NCBI GenBank assembly: GCA_035610835.1
Contig: CM069441.1
Location: 102,235,606-102,299,605, forward strand
Length of the DNA stretch: 64,000 nt
From: Ophiura sarsii
Lineage: Eukaryota > Echinodermata > Ophiuroidea > Amphilepidida > Ophiuridae
Direction: 5' to 3'
Position 1 is the first letter of the stretch, and each line of letters begins with the position of its first letter. Both the position numbers and the translations under genes were made by a program. Under the pieces are notes generated by a model. The model did no database searches. It was not told the DNA's origin and saw nothing but the letters and a program-made list of their open reading frames with translations. Below, piece by piece: positions 34,865 to 45,480 of this stretch.

Positions 34865-34897
<33 letters not shown>
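34865..34897 (+). repeat. 33-base G homopolymer
   Basis: This is the longest G/C run in the window. A 12-base G run follows at 35060-35071. Confidence 0.85.
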
Positions 34898-34898
<1 letters not shown>

Positions 34899-35116
34899 GA
34901 AAAAAATTGAGGGGCAAGAGAGATTTGTGGAGGCAGAATGCACAATATTTTAGACAAATTTTAAGCTAATTTGAGGTAATATTGACATAAGAAGTAAACA
35001 TTCTGGTGGTTTTGGTTTGTTTGTTTGGTTTTGGGTTTTTTCTTCTTTACTTTTTTTTTGGGGGGGGGGGGTGGTAATAGAAGAGGCTAGATCTGAGGGG
35101 AAAGGATCATGACATG

Positions 35117-35888
35117 GGATAGGGAGGGGGCATTTGTAATGCTGCCACTGTACCTTGATCAGCTTCAATAGTTGTATAGATTCTGAGAAACTTACTGATA
35201 TCTTCAAACTGGTTTTAAACACTGAATGTCATCTTCAGAAATTGTAGGGTTTATTTCTGATAAGTGGAGGCATAGGGAGGGGGCATTTGTAATGCTGCCA
35301 CTGTACCATGATCAGCTTAAATGAGTTGTATGGATTCTGAGAAACTTACTGATATCTTCAAACTGGTTTTGAACACCGAATGTCATCTTCAGAAATTGTA
35401 GGGTTTATTTCTGATAAGTGGAGGCATAGGGAGGGGGCATTTGTAATGCTGCCACTGTACCATGATCAGCTTAAATGAGTTGTATGGATTCTGAGAAACT
35501 TACTGATATCTTCAAACTGGTTTTGAACACCGAATGTCATCTTCAGAAATTGTAGGGTTTATTTCTGATAAGTGGAGGCATAGGGAGGGGGCATTTGTAA
35601 TGCTGCCACTGTACCATGATCAGCTTAAATGAGTTGTATGGATTCTGAGAAACTTACTGATATCTTCAAACTGGTTTTAAACACCGAATGTCATCTTCAG
35701 AAATTGTGGGGTTTATTTCTGATAAGTGGAGGCATAGGGAGGGGGCATTTGTAATGCTGCCACTGTACCATGATCAGCTTAAATGAGTTGTATGGATTCT
35801 GAGAAACTTACTGATATCTTCAAACTGGTTTTAAACACCGAATGTCATCTTCAGAAATTGTGGGGTTTATTTCTGATAATTGGAGGCA
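35117..35888. repeat. 154-bp satellite, five units
   Basis: GAGGCATAGGGAGGGGGC recurs with exact 154-base spacing (35267, 35421, 35575, 35729, with a final edge at 35883). A diverged first unit is anchored at about 35120. Later units differ by only a few substitutions. No ORF is maintained. Confidence 0.95.
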
Positions 35889-36070
35889 GCCAGTTATCAA
35901 TAAAACTTTCCTGTCTGCCATGATATATGTTTACGCACCATGTTGACATTCCTTAAGTTCAGTGTTCGTTACTTGCAAAGTTTAAAAAAACAATTATAAT
36001 CTGGTTTTTTTACATTGATTTATTACCATATATGACAACTATTTACAAACATCAAGATTATCAAAACAAA

Positions 36071-36200
36071 AGCTATTGAGTCCATCACCGCCTGACGGCG
36101 ATGATGATGAGACTCGATAGCCTAACCGCCAACAGCGCCCCCACGTGTTATTGGGGCTGACGAAAGGCAAGCGAATTGCTGCCAGAAAGCTATCCCAGAG
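36071..36200 (+). other. GC-rich structured island ending in a splice-donor match
   Basis: CTATTGAGTC (36073-36082) pairs with GACTCGATAG (36111-36120). Inside this, CATCACCGCC pairs with GGCGATGATG around TGAC. A second hairpin has CCCCC and GGGGC arms (about 36138 and 36153). CTGACGA, a GC stem and GAAA follow, then GCTATC, which could pair with GATAGC at 36116-36121. CCAGAG-GTAAGC near 36195 is a consensus 5' splice site. It may be a non-coding exon, a decayed ribozyme-like RNA or part of a repeat. A functional hammerhead is not supported, because no correctly placed NUH cleavage triplet is seen. Confidence 0.35.
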
Positions 36201-37106
36201 GTAAGCTTATTTACTGTTGTGAGAAACGATAATCTCAAAAATATTATCAAAACAAATTAATAAGACAAATATAAATTATGTTAATATGGAGGAAAAGGCA
36301 GGAACGCCAATAAGGCCTGAAAGTTACCTATCCCATGGGTGGGGGAGGGGGTGTTGCCTATCCCTTTGGATAGCATTACAGCTTTAATTCAATTGAATTA
36401 AATATAGGGGTATCGGAACTTCTTAAGGGGGGGGGGTCTATGTTAGTCAAATAGTAAAATTCAGTGCTTCTGACAAAAATGAGATATTGGAACAGTAGGA
36501 AACTGCTAAGTCTCTGCTTTAAAATGCTTTTTGTTTGAGGTAAATTGGATTTTCGGTTCCGAAGTTATGGTCGATTGAGTTTCGGGTGTCTCAAAATATC
36601 GGTGGTGTTTTGTATACATTTGTATGTAGAAAACGCTCACCCTGCGATTTTAAGCATTTTCAGTTTTAATTATTTTTTGATCAAATAATTGTAACATTTG
36701 ATCAAATTTATTTATTAAAATATTAAAATAATTAATTGCACATCATAAATCATCAAAATTTCAAAGTCAACGTAATTTCTTATGTATTTTTTTATTTTTC
36801 TCACCCGGCTATTTTTAAGCCATTTATCTTTAAAAATCAATAAAAATGCTAATATAATTGCTATTTTCACCCAAAATGGCTCAAAATGTGTCTAAATTCA
36901 TGCTCTTCCATAATTGAACAACTATTTTTATCCAAAATGTCAACCTTTTTTTTTCTTGCCAATTTTAATATTTTTCATACGTTTTGCACGATATCTCAAA
37001 ACTAGAAAACACGTAAACTTGCAATACTGGAACCAACGTAACTCAAAAACGAAACCTCGTATCAGGGTGATATTTGGAATGGATAATAAGCTCGAATAGA
37101 GGAAGA

Positions 37107-37225
37107 ACCCGATGAAGCCGGATTTTCAATTTAGCTTTCCAAATTTGAATTATAATGTAAAATTACATGATTGGTCGGTTCCTGGTTACCATGGCAACCG
37201 TATAAAAAATCCGGCTTCATCGGGT
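37107..37225. repeat. Foldback with perfect 20-bp arms
   Basis: ACCCGATGAAGCCGGATTTT at 37107-37126 is exactly inverted at 37206-37225. The first X-box lies between the arms. It may be a small MITE nested in the larger element. Confidence 0.85.
37170..37210 (+). promoter_or_regulatory. CCAAT-like site, RFX X-box and TATA-like site
   Basis: ATTGG (an inverted CCAAT) lies at 37170-37174. GTTACCATGGCAAC at 37185-37198 is an exact match to the RFX X-box consensus GTNRCC-N(0-3)-RGYAAC. TATAAAAAAT follows at 37201. The arrangement is promoter-like, but no transcript or gene is visible next to it. Confidence 0.45.
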
Positions 37226-37312
37226 CGTGCGCATTGTTCCCATGCATCATCTACCAAAGTATGGTGAACATGCAATCTTTAGTTTTCTAGTAAAGTTGGA
37301 TCCCGTGTTTAG

Positions 37313-37346
37313 CCAATCAGAGGCCTGGACTGGTTACCATAGCAAC
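37313..37346 (+). promoter_or_regulatory. CCAAT box with second RFX X-box
   Basis: CCAAT lies at 37313-37317 and GTTACCATAGCAAC at 37333-37346. The second is again an exact X-box consensus match, and the spacing is similar to the first module. Confidence 0.42.
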
Positions 37347-37489
37347 CAGATCAAAATAACGCGCATTTTCTAAAACGCTGTTACCTAAGCTTCAATTTGA
37401 TATATGACTCTAAGGGGTAAACCCATGCTAACATTGAGAAAATCTGTTTCCAAAATTGGTGAAAATAACATAGACCCCCCCCCTTAAGG

Positions 37490-38110
37490 TGAAAGCATGT
37501 CCTGCTCAACGATAGTAGTGGAAAATAAGATAATGCTCATGGGTTCCATTTTATTTGATTGAAACCTTCTAGTGTAGGTTGTAAGGGCAGACACGCTATT
37601 AATGTCTATCCAGATAACACATCAGTTTGCACAGATTGCAACATTCATTGTATGCTCAGGACTAACACTGACAAACCACCTAATTGTTATCCTGAGTGAA
37701 AATCCAAATGGCAACTGTAACACGTTAAGAGGTAGGCAAATACTTTGTGGATTCTTCTTCATAGATTCTGTGATTTTCCTTCATTTATATTGATAGAGAT
37801 ACTATAGTTCAGTCAGTTCCAAATTGGTGAAACCTATAGAGGACTGAATGAGGACTGAATGAAAACGATAGCCTTGGTTCATATGGATCAAACACTTTCA
37901 TGCTTCAGTCGAGTCTGTACATTAGAAGTAAGGCAAATGAGCTATTCCAGTTGAAATTCATACAACCTGGCCCAACAAATGACATGTGCAGGTAACCCCA
38001 TACAATTAACACTCCCTTGTGGGGAAGATTAACCCCAACTCTCCGGGCATGGTTTTGTGAATTAAACTTCCAGGGGAGAAAAATGGTCAAATCTGAGGGG
38101 GAAATCACTC
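37490..38110. other. Non-coding with a foldback-MITE-like patch
   Basis: 37990-38035 (GGTAACCCCATACAATTAACA, then TGTGGGGAAGATTAA) resembles the inner part of the 46777-46957 palindrome. I recognise nothing else. Confidence 0.4.
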
Positions 38111-38116
38111 TCCTCA

Positions 38117-38190
38117 TGCGCCGGGGATAGAACCCGGGCCACGTGCGTGCAAGTGTGATGCTCTACCGACTGAGCTTTACGGGTCGGGCT
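38117..38190 (-). repeat. tRNA-like sequence (Ala-like)
   Basis: On the minus strand, AAGCTCAGTCGGTAGAGC matches a D arm and A box. CTTGCAC is in the anticodon loop position (TGC, Ala-like). CCGGGTTCTATCCCCGG resembles a T arm. The acceptor stem is poor and the B box has changes. A tRNA pseudogene or SINE head is more likely than a working tRNA. Confidence 0.5.
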
Positions 38191-38593
38191 CAATTTTTTT
38201 TTTACCAGTTTTTCAGAAGTTGAACACCAGGCAGAGGGTGGTACGAGATTTACGGCACGGTATACAAGCTTGTAGCGCTGTTGGGTTTTGTAGTGTCTGG
38301 AGCATTAGGGTTAAGAGCTATTAAGGTAGTGTCTTCCTAAATGATATGGTCTGTCTACAAGAAGAGTTACTTTCTTGAGCTTATATAGTGCAATATGATG
38401 ACCCAAGAAAAGAACATTTCTATCTTTATTATTGCAGAATTGAATGCTTGTCACAGGATATAGCACAATCAAAGTGTTATTTTCAGTAGAGTGCAAAACT
38501 TGAATTGCTTTCATCAGAAGATAACATGTGGAATGTACTTCATTCAGCAGATGAAACACAACAAACTTGCAAGAGAATATCGTGTAGAAGAAA

Positions 38594-38845
38594 CTATCAT
38601 CTGTAGATGGCAACCTCTTCTGCTTTCAGTAAATGATGGCCAAGCAAACCACTTTAGTGGATATCAAGAGAAATTGCTTTGGTCAGAAACAAACAATATA
38701 AGCCCCATCTTCAGTAGATAGTAACTCCAACTTTTCCAATCAGAAAATAACAGCAGAAAGGTTACTGTCCTCAGTAGATAACCAATCAAACTTGTTTTAT
38801 CAGATCAGATGATAGCATATTTGACGCTATCTCCAGTAGACAGCA
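38594..38845. repeat. Degenerate array of TATCTTCAGTAGATA hairpins
   Basis: Hairpin-forming variants recur at about 38594 (CTATCATCTGTAGATGG), 38706 (CATCTTCAGTAGATAG), 38766 (TGTCCTCAGTAGATAAC) and 38826 (GCTATCTCCAGTAGACAGC). The last three are spaced about 61 bp apart. They relate to the exact 23-mer at 41921, 41988 and 45780. Confidence 0.65.
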
Positions 38846-38931
38846 AATGTAACAGCTTTTTGTAAGAAGCTATATTAGTGTATTTTGTTTTTACACTGTC
38901 GGTTATTATACGTTTTAAAATCAATCGGCCG

Positions 38932-38976
38932 TTGCTGTGCCTATGCCATTGCTGTGCCTATGCCATTGCTGTGCCC
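38932..38976 (+). repeat. 19-bp tandem repeat
   Basis: GCTGTGCCTATGCCATT is repeated just over two times. Confidence 0.85.
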
Positions 38977-39066
38977 ATTGAGTGGTCTTTCTTTACAGAT
39001 TTGCTACTATAGTTTGATTAGCTCAGAATTGGCGAGCCTCCTTACAGCAGTGAATTAGGCCAACAA

Positions 39067-39400
39067 CAACAATTGTTATGTTGCCCTCAAGTGCCAAAAA
39101 TCTTGAAGTCGGATCGGTCGGTTGGTCGGTCGGTCGCTTTTACCTTTCTTTTTTTGCCAACAAATATTACTAATGGAACGTGGTTCTTGTCAAGACAAAA
39201 TTGGTTAATGTCATGACAAATTTTACTAGTGTGATAATAGTTTGAAAACCATTTAATTAAGTAAACCTTTTTCATTGCAAGCAGAAAATAGTAATATTTT
39301 GACAATTTGGGTGAAATTTGATTAGTGACCCTAATCATATAACATATTTGAAATTTTATGGTCGGTCGCTGACAACAATTTCCCCCTTAATACAGAAGGG
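39067..39400. repeat. CAACAACAA / GGTCGGT repeat fragment
   Basis: GGCCAACAACAACAATTG next to TTA, a GGTCGGTTGGTCGGTCGGTC stretch and a second GGTCGGTCGCTGACAACAA at 39360 resemble pieces of the Harbinger-like elements at 47.5, 49 and 53 kb. No clean terminal pair was found. Confidence 0.35.
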
Positions 39401-39429
39401 TGTTGGCGCCCATAAATGCAACAAGCACA

Positions 39430-39566
39430 TTGTGCATCGAATGTATGACGCATACGTTCAACCAAAATTGTGCGTATGGCCAAATTTGTGTGCTCACGCT
39501 AGGATTACTTTTGCGCAAGGAGAGATAAAATCTGCATATTTTTGCCAATTTGGTGCTGATTGAAAA
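39430..39566 (+). repeat. Dispersed repeat fragment (GGATTACTTTTGCGC family)
   Basis: GCTAGGATTACTTTTGCGC, GGAGAGATAAAATCTGCATA and CCAATTTGGTGCTGATT match 28470-28540 and 17905-17985. Confidence 0.6.
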
Positions 39567-39569
39567 CAA

Positions 39570-40655
39570 GTGACATCGAGTAGTATCATCACAGAGCTAT
39601 CAAACCACTTGTTATTAAAAGATTTCAGACAAATAGTCTTCTCAATATAATTTACACCCTGTTGAATATTGGTTTTTCGAATATACACCCTTTTTTACAT
39701 GTTTTTATTCATATTGTAAGATCTTGTTTCAAACTCACTGCATAATGTATAACGGGCAAGTGGGTTAGTTAATAGGAGGTAAGTTATCATGGTATCCAGG
39801 GGTGTTTGGGGGGAGGAGCGAGGTAGTTTTACAATGGGCATGCGCCATCAGTAACAGAATGACATCTTATCAAATTATTGAAAAAGGCCTGTGCAAAAAT
39901 ATTGTAGAGGAGATGCCTCAAAATTAGCTACAATCTCTCGGCCCCACCCATCAGGAGCCTTCTTGCTCCTCTCGCTACATCAGCATTGGTCACAATACAA
40001 GTTACGCTCCCCCTCCCCACCCCCCTTCCGGTAAAACATCCTAGTTATACTTCTGTGGTAGCCCTGTTTGACCGGTCCATGTTTTCAACTTTTAACCAGA
40101 CCCCATATTCACCCCCTCCCTACCCTCCCAAAAATAGTGTGAGTGTGCATTCCCCCACCCCCTCCCCCGATAAATAATAGTGAAAACAATCCTCATGATC
40201 TTTAAATTTACTTTTTAATATTTGTATTCAATATTGAGTAATACTGTATCCTGTATATATAGCTATCGTAAGTATCAATAGTGCAGAACCAATAATGATA
40301 ACCCCGGCGCACCTACTCGAAATGCTCGATTCTCTACCTACGTATCTAGGTTAACGTGTGACCAGGTAACTTAATCATAATAGGTTCGGAGTGAGGATTT
40401 GAATTCCAATGAGCCGATATTTGTTCATAGGATATCAATAAATTCATATATATAACAATCTACAGCTAGCTAGCTATCTTCACCTTCTTATTATGAATAC
40501 ACTATGGTATCTTGCCTGGAGCAAAAGTAGACATGAGATGCCAGTGTTAAAGTCTATCTGTACGCAGCTGAGCATTGCCTCATGGGAAAGACATGGGTGT
40601 CGTTGACACTACGTCCCCCACAGGGAGGGGGTGGGTAGATTTTTAAAACGGTAAA
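39570..40655. other. Non-coding, nothing recognised
   Basis: C-rich patches lie at 40007-40024 and 40112-40168. I see no terminal repeats or plausible exon. Confidence 0.4.
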
Positions 40656-40935
40656 ACAAGGGGCATTCAAAAAGTTCTTCCTTTGTTTCACTCTTTTCAT
40701 ATAGTGCACGTAAAGATTCAATTCATCTGGTGCGCTTAATTTGTGACGCAGCACATCACAAAGAGGACGTTGCAGCTGTGTATTTTTCAAGATATGAAAA
40801 CGGACAGAAAAAAGATAAAGAAAATAATAAGAATTTAGGAGTCATTTTCACTGGTAAAATCTGAATGCCTTGATCAATTTGGTGATATTTTAAAGCTTAC
40901 ACAATAAAGTCAAAATTGACTTCACCTGCAAAGGT
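40656..40935 (+). repeat. Mariner-like fragment, copy 1
   Basis: GGGGCATTCAAAAAGTTCTTC resembles a mariner terminus of the GGTCATTCAATAAGTTCT type (compare 43788). From 40770 the sequence (GCTGTGTATTTTTCAAG, then TAAGAATTTAGGAGTCATTT) is repeated at 58526-58735. Confidence 0.55.
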
Positions 40936-41520
40936 AACAAAATTAAATAGTGTTGTGGTATGAGATTCTCAGCTGTGGCCTGTACAAAAACTAGACAGTT
41001 GCTTCTTGTGGTAAGCAAATTATTAAAAATAGCGCATATGAAGCTGATATAAGCCATTTTAATATAGCATAGGTATAACTTTATGAATGACCCTTGTTTT
41101 AAGTGGGGGTTTTATTGATTGAATAATGAACAGCTGTCTCACACATTTTGTTGCTATTGAATGGAGGAGGTAACACAATAGGGGTATTATGATTATGATT
41201 AGCAAGCTATTATGAAACTGAAAACCTGAAAGTGATGGGGTTAATTTTGTGCAAGTATTTTCAGCTGATTGATTGACCTTGTTTGTGTGTTTTTATTTGT
41301 TGAACTTGGTTGAAAAGTCCTAGTTTGCTGTAAGGGACCAGTGCAACTAACTGTAGCAAACAAAGATGTGTTGTGCCATTGTCAGGTACACCCAGACCTG
41401 CAAATTTCCTGTATCGCATCGCAATTGGCACCTTAAAAATCATCAACTGCGATACAACTTTCAAAGCCTGGTGCAAAATTGCGATACAAGGTTTTTTCTT
41501 CATCCACATACAGGAAAGTT
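40936..41520. other. Non-coding, nothing recognised
   Basis: AT-rich sequence without a repeat match seen in the window. Confidence 0.4.
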
Positions 41521-41555
41521 CAAGAACCTTTATAGGTTCTTTTTTCTAAGAGTGT
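41521..41555. mobile_element. End fragment of the 16241 palindrome family
   Basis: AGGTTCTTTTTTCTAAGAGTG followed by TA matches the terminus of the 753-bp element. No left end was found. Confidence 0.6.
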
Positions 41556-41750
41556 ATAATCTGATTGATCACAGTCCTCATAAATTGATCATGGTTTATT
41601 CTGACATTGACTCACTGCTGAAGCAAAAATAGAATTTATAATTTCAAGTGTTTTACTAAAAACAATAAAATCCATTACGGTAAAAGGGGTAATTTTTGCA
41701 CGATTAATAATTCACACAATTATTAATTCAGGCATTGCAGATTTTTAACT

Positions 41751-41905
41751 GTTTTGCATGTTTTTAAATTTGCGATTTGTAGTTGCATCACATAGATCTA
41801 CGCGCAAAAGAAGTATTTCTGCATGTTATTATTTTCGGCGGCAGCTGGTTCAGCACGAAAAGCGTGAAAATAAATGTAGCGCAAAATTTTCCACTTTCAC
41901 AGTGT
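41751..41905 (-). repeat. Dispersed repeat, copy 2 (inverse of 10541-10709)
   Basis: Read on the minus strand, it runs CACTGTGAAAGTGGAAAATT, TTTTGCGCTACATTTATTTT, TTCACGCTTTTC and AATTTAAAAACATG, parallel to copy 1. Confidence 0.7.
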
Positions 41906-41920
41906 ACTCTTTCCTGACAG

Positions 41921-42054
41921 TTGCTATCTTCAGTAGATAGCAAAGGATGACATTGTACAAACCAATAGTGATTTGGACACAAATCAGTTGCTATCTTCAG
42001 TAGATAGCAAAGGATGACATTGTACAAACCAATAGTAATTGGGACACAAATGTG
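41921..42054 (+). repeat. 67-bp tandem pair with 23-bp hairpin
   Basis: TTGCTATCTTCAGTAGATAG-CAA (41921-41943 and 41988-42010) is a 9-bp stem around TCAGT. Each copy is followed by AGGATGACATTGTACAAACC. The same 23-mer occurs at 45780-45802. Confidence 0.9.
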
Positions 42055-42059
42055 ATTAG

Positions 42060-43025
42060 GGAGTTCCTTTAGTATACCCTACCACTGCATGTTTTCAATG
42101 GGGGCTTTTAAAGAACGACCCATACACTTACACAGTGAGGTCTACAAATGGTATACAGGGTATTCTAAAGCTTACCCGTGATGAGATTTTAAGCAATGAT
42201 ACAAAGACTTCCAAGAAAACGAACAAAAAGGTTGGGCACCATCGACAAAACACACTGTAAACGTTTTAAAGGAAAATGATTATACATATTTTAAAACTGA
42301 ACCAGTGAGTTGATACCTCAGAGGAGGAGGACGTTTATTTCCGACCTCATACAAGTTGTGCATTGAGATAGTTTAGCAATATGAGCCACTTGTTTTTCAT
42401 TTTGCTTATTTGCTATCAGATCAATAAACATTCTACCATGCACACAACAGATTTCCTGAGACTTTTCTTCGTATGACTAAGCTTTCACCATTGATGTGCG
42501 GAATGACCCACTTCCATTAAGTTCAAGTATTTTTTCCCGTCTTAAAAGTTACTTATTCAACATTTGCCTTGGAGTAACTTACCTACCCAAGGCAAATAAA
42601 CAATTAGTTGTACGTAGATTTACTCTGGAAACAAGGCTCCAAGAGCAAAGAGGAGAAAAGTGTTGATCTTGTCTTTCTCTTTTTATAGTGTAAAACATGA
42701 TCCATTTGTTTTCATTTTTAGTGATGTAAACAAATTAATATTCTGGATCACATGTTAAGTGGGATTCAAATTATACGAGGGATGGTTACTTATATATGAA
42801 AGACAACACTTATATCTCCTTATGTAAACTATCCATGCCAATAGCTATGGCAAATAACGTCTTATCCATACATGGCTATAGGCATTTCAACACTGTATGG
42901 TGTATAGTTATAGCTGAATAATGATAATGATAGTGGTAATAAAAATAACAACAAGAGCAAAAACAGATCATTTGTCAAGCAATTTCCATCATGATCAACT
43001 CATTACACAAAATCATCATGCTCGA
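42060..43025. other. Non-coding, nothing firmly recognised
   Basis: AGTATACCCTACCACTG (42070) and GGTATACAGGGTATTC (42151) are loosely inverse and may be MITE ends. The rest is unremarkable. Confidence 0.35.
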
Positions 43026-43030
43026 CAAGC

Positions 43031-43273
43031 ATATAGCTTGCGCCATAAATTTGTTGCAAGGACTCATGTACTTGTATGACCTCATGTAATTTACATAAGA
43101 GTTCATAAAAGCATTGAAGTCAGATGTATCATACTTCGTTCATCTAACTATATAGCTTGCGCCATGAATTTGTTGTAAGGACTCACATGTACTTGTATGA
43201 CCTCATGTAAATTTACATAAGATTTTATAAAAGCATTGAAGTCAGATGTATCATACTTCGTTCATCTAACTTC
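43031..43273 (+). repeat. Tandem duplication of about 120 bp
   Basis: Units start at 43031 and 43150 (ATATAGCTTGCGCCAT). They share TACTTGTATGACCTCATGTA and ATACTTCGTTCATCTAAC, with a few small indels. Confidence 0.92.
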
Positions 43274-43290
43274 AGTGCAGTGAGTGACAT

Positions 43291-43721
43291 TGAGCGTGTT
43301 TCTGCTGGGGAAGAAACCGCTAATAAACGCTAAGTTTGCCCAGAAGAAACAGGCAGAACCTGGCAATAATTGGTATTATTGGTAATCCCAAAAGCCTTCA
43401 CAAAGCAGGTTTGGAGCCGGCAATAATCGGCAATAAACCCAATAGAAACAGAAAGGTGATTCTTAGCAGTTTGCGCCATGAACCGTGTCACGGTGAGCCG
43501 TGTCACGCTGGGTTATACACATTATTGTGAAGCAATCTTTTTCAGGTGTGGTGGCATTGTTTGGTATTATTAAAAGGCCAAATGTCGTGGCCCATCGACT
43601 AGGATCGATAAACTTAGCGGTAACTTTTCGCGAGTAGAAACAGGGGGAATAAAAGACTGAACGACTGAAACTTAGCGTTTATTAGCTTTTACTTTTTGCA
43701 GTGCCAGCAGAAACATGCTCA
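43291..43721. mobile_element. MITE-like element, 431 bp
   Basis: TGAGCGTGTTTCTGCTGG and GCTAATAAACGCTAAG on the left are inverted at the right (CTTAGCGTTTATTAGC, then CCAGCAGAAACATGCTCA). The target duplication is not resolved. Confidence 0.65.
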
Positions 43722-43783
43722 TAGTAGACATTGATGCAACACTTATGCATGAGTGCCTGGATGTGCCTTTGATTGTGTAGGTA

Positions 43784-45480
43784 CGAGGGTCATTCAATAA
43801 GTTCTACCTCCTACTGCATAACTTTGCTATAATATATGCCAGTCGTATGAAATATTCCCCAATTGTAGCTTTGGATCTCAGCTACAGATTCATCGTAGAC
43901 TGGTCTGAGTACTGGTTGTACTTTTTTGGAGATGCAGTGAAAACCAAACTAGTGCGACGGAAACGGATAGAAAGCAGCCAAATGTCTCCTAAGTGCTATT
44001 CATTTGGCCAATTCTAAGAGACAGAACGTACCTATTGGTCAATTAAAACTGTTCTAAATTACAAATATATCTTGAACAGACTATAAACCATAACAGTGGG
44101 TGATTTCTTAGGGGGAATGACCTCTAATTAGCCACAACCAGACCAGGACAGCTATTAATTTTAACCCTACACTACAGAGCCGCAGGAAAAGTCATATTTG
44201 CTTTTTTATAAAAACTAAGAGATCTTCGTTATACTGGACTTGATGGAGGGATTTCAAGTTTCTTGAAGAGATAATTTTCTATAACTGACTACCTGATTGA
44301 CTATTCTAAAGGTTGCATATAAGGACAACTCATAAAGTGACTATCATATTAATATTTAACATTCGAGGCATCACTGTGACTTGTCTTGTAACAACGAAAA
44401 TTTGACTGAATAGCAGTATTCCAGTATGCTAAAGGCATAGCAATATATTCGAGTTGATATTATACTATTTGCTAGCCCACAAAGGTTAATATTGCCTACA
44501 ATCTGATTTATACTAATACAGGGTGAGTCAGAAAGAAGTTTACCCGGATTGGTGGTGTTTTAAAAAACAAACAAATGACACTCGAGAGTTCAGTAAAGCA
44601 TATTCTTAACAAGCATTCTCTCCTGCTTATTAGGAAAAAGGAATGACACAAATTGAGCATTGCTAAGAGGAGTTATGTCTATTTTAATAAAGGTACTCAT
44701 TTTGCAAGCTGTCCACGGAATACTTGACCAAACAAATGTAAAGTATGCATTTTAGCTGCGTACTTCCCTATTGACCGAGATTGGTGATGTTTTTCAAAAC
44801 AAATAAATGACACTTAAAAGTTCAGTAAAGCATTTATTTACCAAACATACTCTGCTGCTTATTAGAGCAAATCAATGAAGCAAATTGATCATTCCTAAGA
44901 GAAGTTATGCCTGTTTTACTGAAAGCCCTCACGTTTTGTCAAGCTAAAATACTTACTTTACATTTGTTTTGTCAAGTATTCCGTGGACAGCTTGCAAAAT
45001 GAGTACCTTTATTAAAATAGGCATAACTCCTCTTAGCAATGCTCAATTTGTGTCATTCTTTTTTCCTAATAAGCAGGAGAGAATGCTTGTTAAATATATG
45101 CTTTACTGAACTCTCGAGTGTCATTTTAAAACATCACCAATCCGGGTAAACTTCTTTCTGACTCACCCTGTACAGTATTATATTCAGAAATAATCCATTG
45201 TTTTCTATTTTCAGTATTTAATTCGGACCGTTATATCAAATCACACAATACGGTGAGAAATGCAAAACAAATGTATTTATCTTTAGGGTAATTCCTGTGT
45301 CCATTGTCCAAAATCTATCTCTGGCTTTGATTGCATCATAACAAAAGTGAAACAGGTATCAATTATAGTTTACTATAAATGTGTAGCTATGATTCAGAGC
45401 TATGATTATGACAAATGTCATGAGACTGACATTCATATTAGCGATGTTATGAATTAGGAGGTAGAACTTATTGAATGACG
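43784..45480. mobile_element. Mariner-like element carrying a nested foldback
   Basis: The left end CGAGGGTCATTCAATAAG, then TTCTACCTCCTACTGCATAAC, matches the inverse of the right end over about 55 bp. Ends of this kind are typical of mariner-like elements. The outer part is about 1.04 kb once 44519-45170 is removed. No transposase motif could be read. The right end runs straight into a CGCGCAAAAGTAATCC repeat. Confidence 0.6.
44519..45170. mobile_element. Nested foldback element with arms of about 230 bp
   Basis: CAGGGTGAGTCAGAAAGAAG at the left and its inverse at the right are flanked by TA (44517-44518 and 45171-45172). The arms run from 44519 to about 44745 and from about 44940 to 45170. 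The middle (44783-44945) is a third, diverged copy of the left-arm sequence in direct orientation. There is no coding capacity. Confidence 0.85.

Larger units (their letters stand above)
36427..37483. mobile_element. TTAA-bounded element with G-run ends, 1057 bp
   Basis: A 10-base G run then TCTATGTTA at the left mirrors TAACATAGA and a 9-base C run at the right. TTAA lies on both sides (36423-36426 and 37484-37487). The TTAA target suggests piggyBac-type insertion, though a homopolymer terminus is unusual. It carries no transposase. The right half contains a 119-bp foldback and two X-box motifs. Confidence 0.65.

Noticed and set aside
35117..35888. CRISPR array
   Set aside because: The 154-bp units are contiguous with no unique spacers, and the DNA is eukaryotic in character.
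36138..36193. Functional hammerhead ribozyme
   Set aside because: CTGACGA, GAAA and three possible stems are present. However, there is no NUH triplet at the required junction and stem III has a bulge, so only a degenerate resemblance is reported.
38594..38845. CRISPR-like repeats around the TATCTTCAGTAGATA hairpin
   Set aside because: Repeat units are degenerate and the sequence between them is itself related. There are no cas genes or prokaryotic context.
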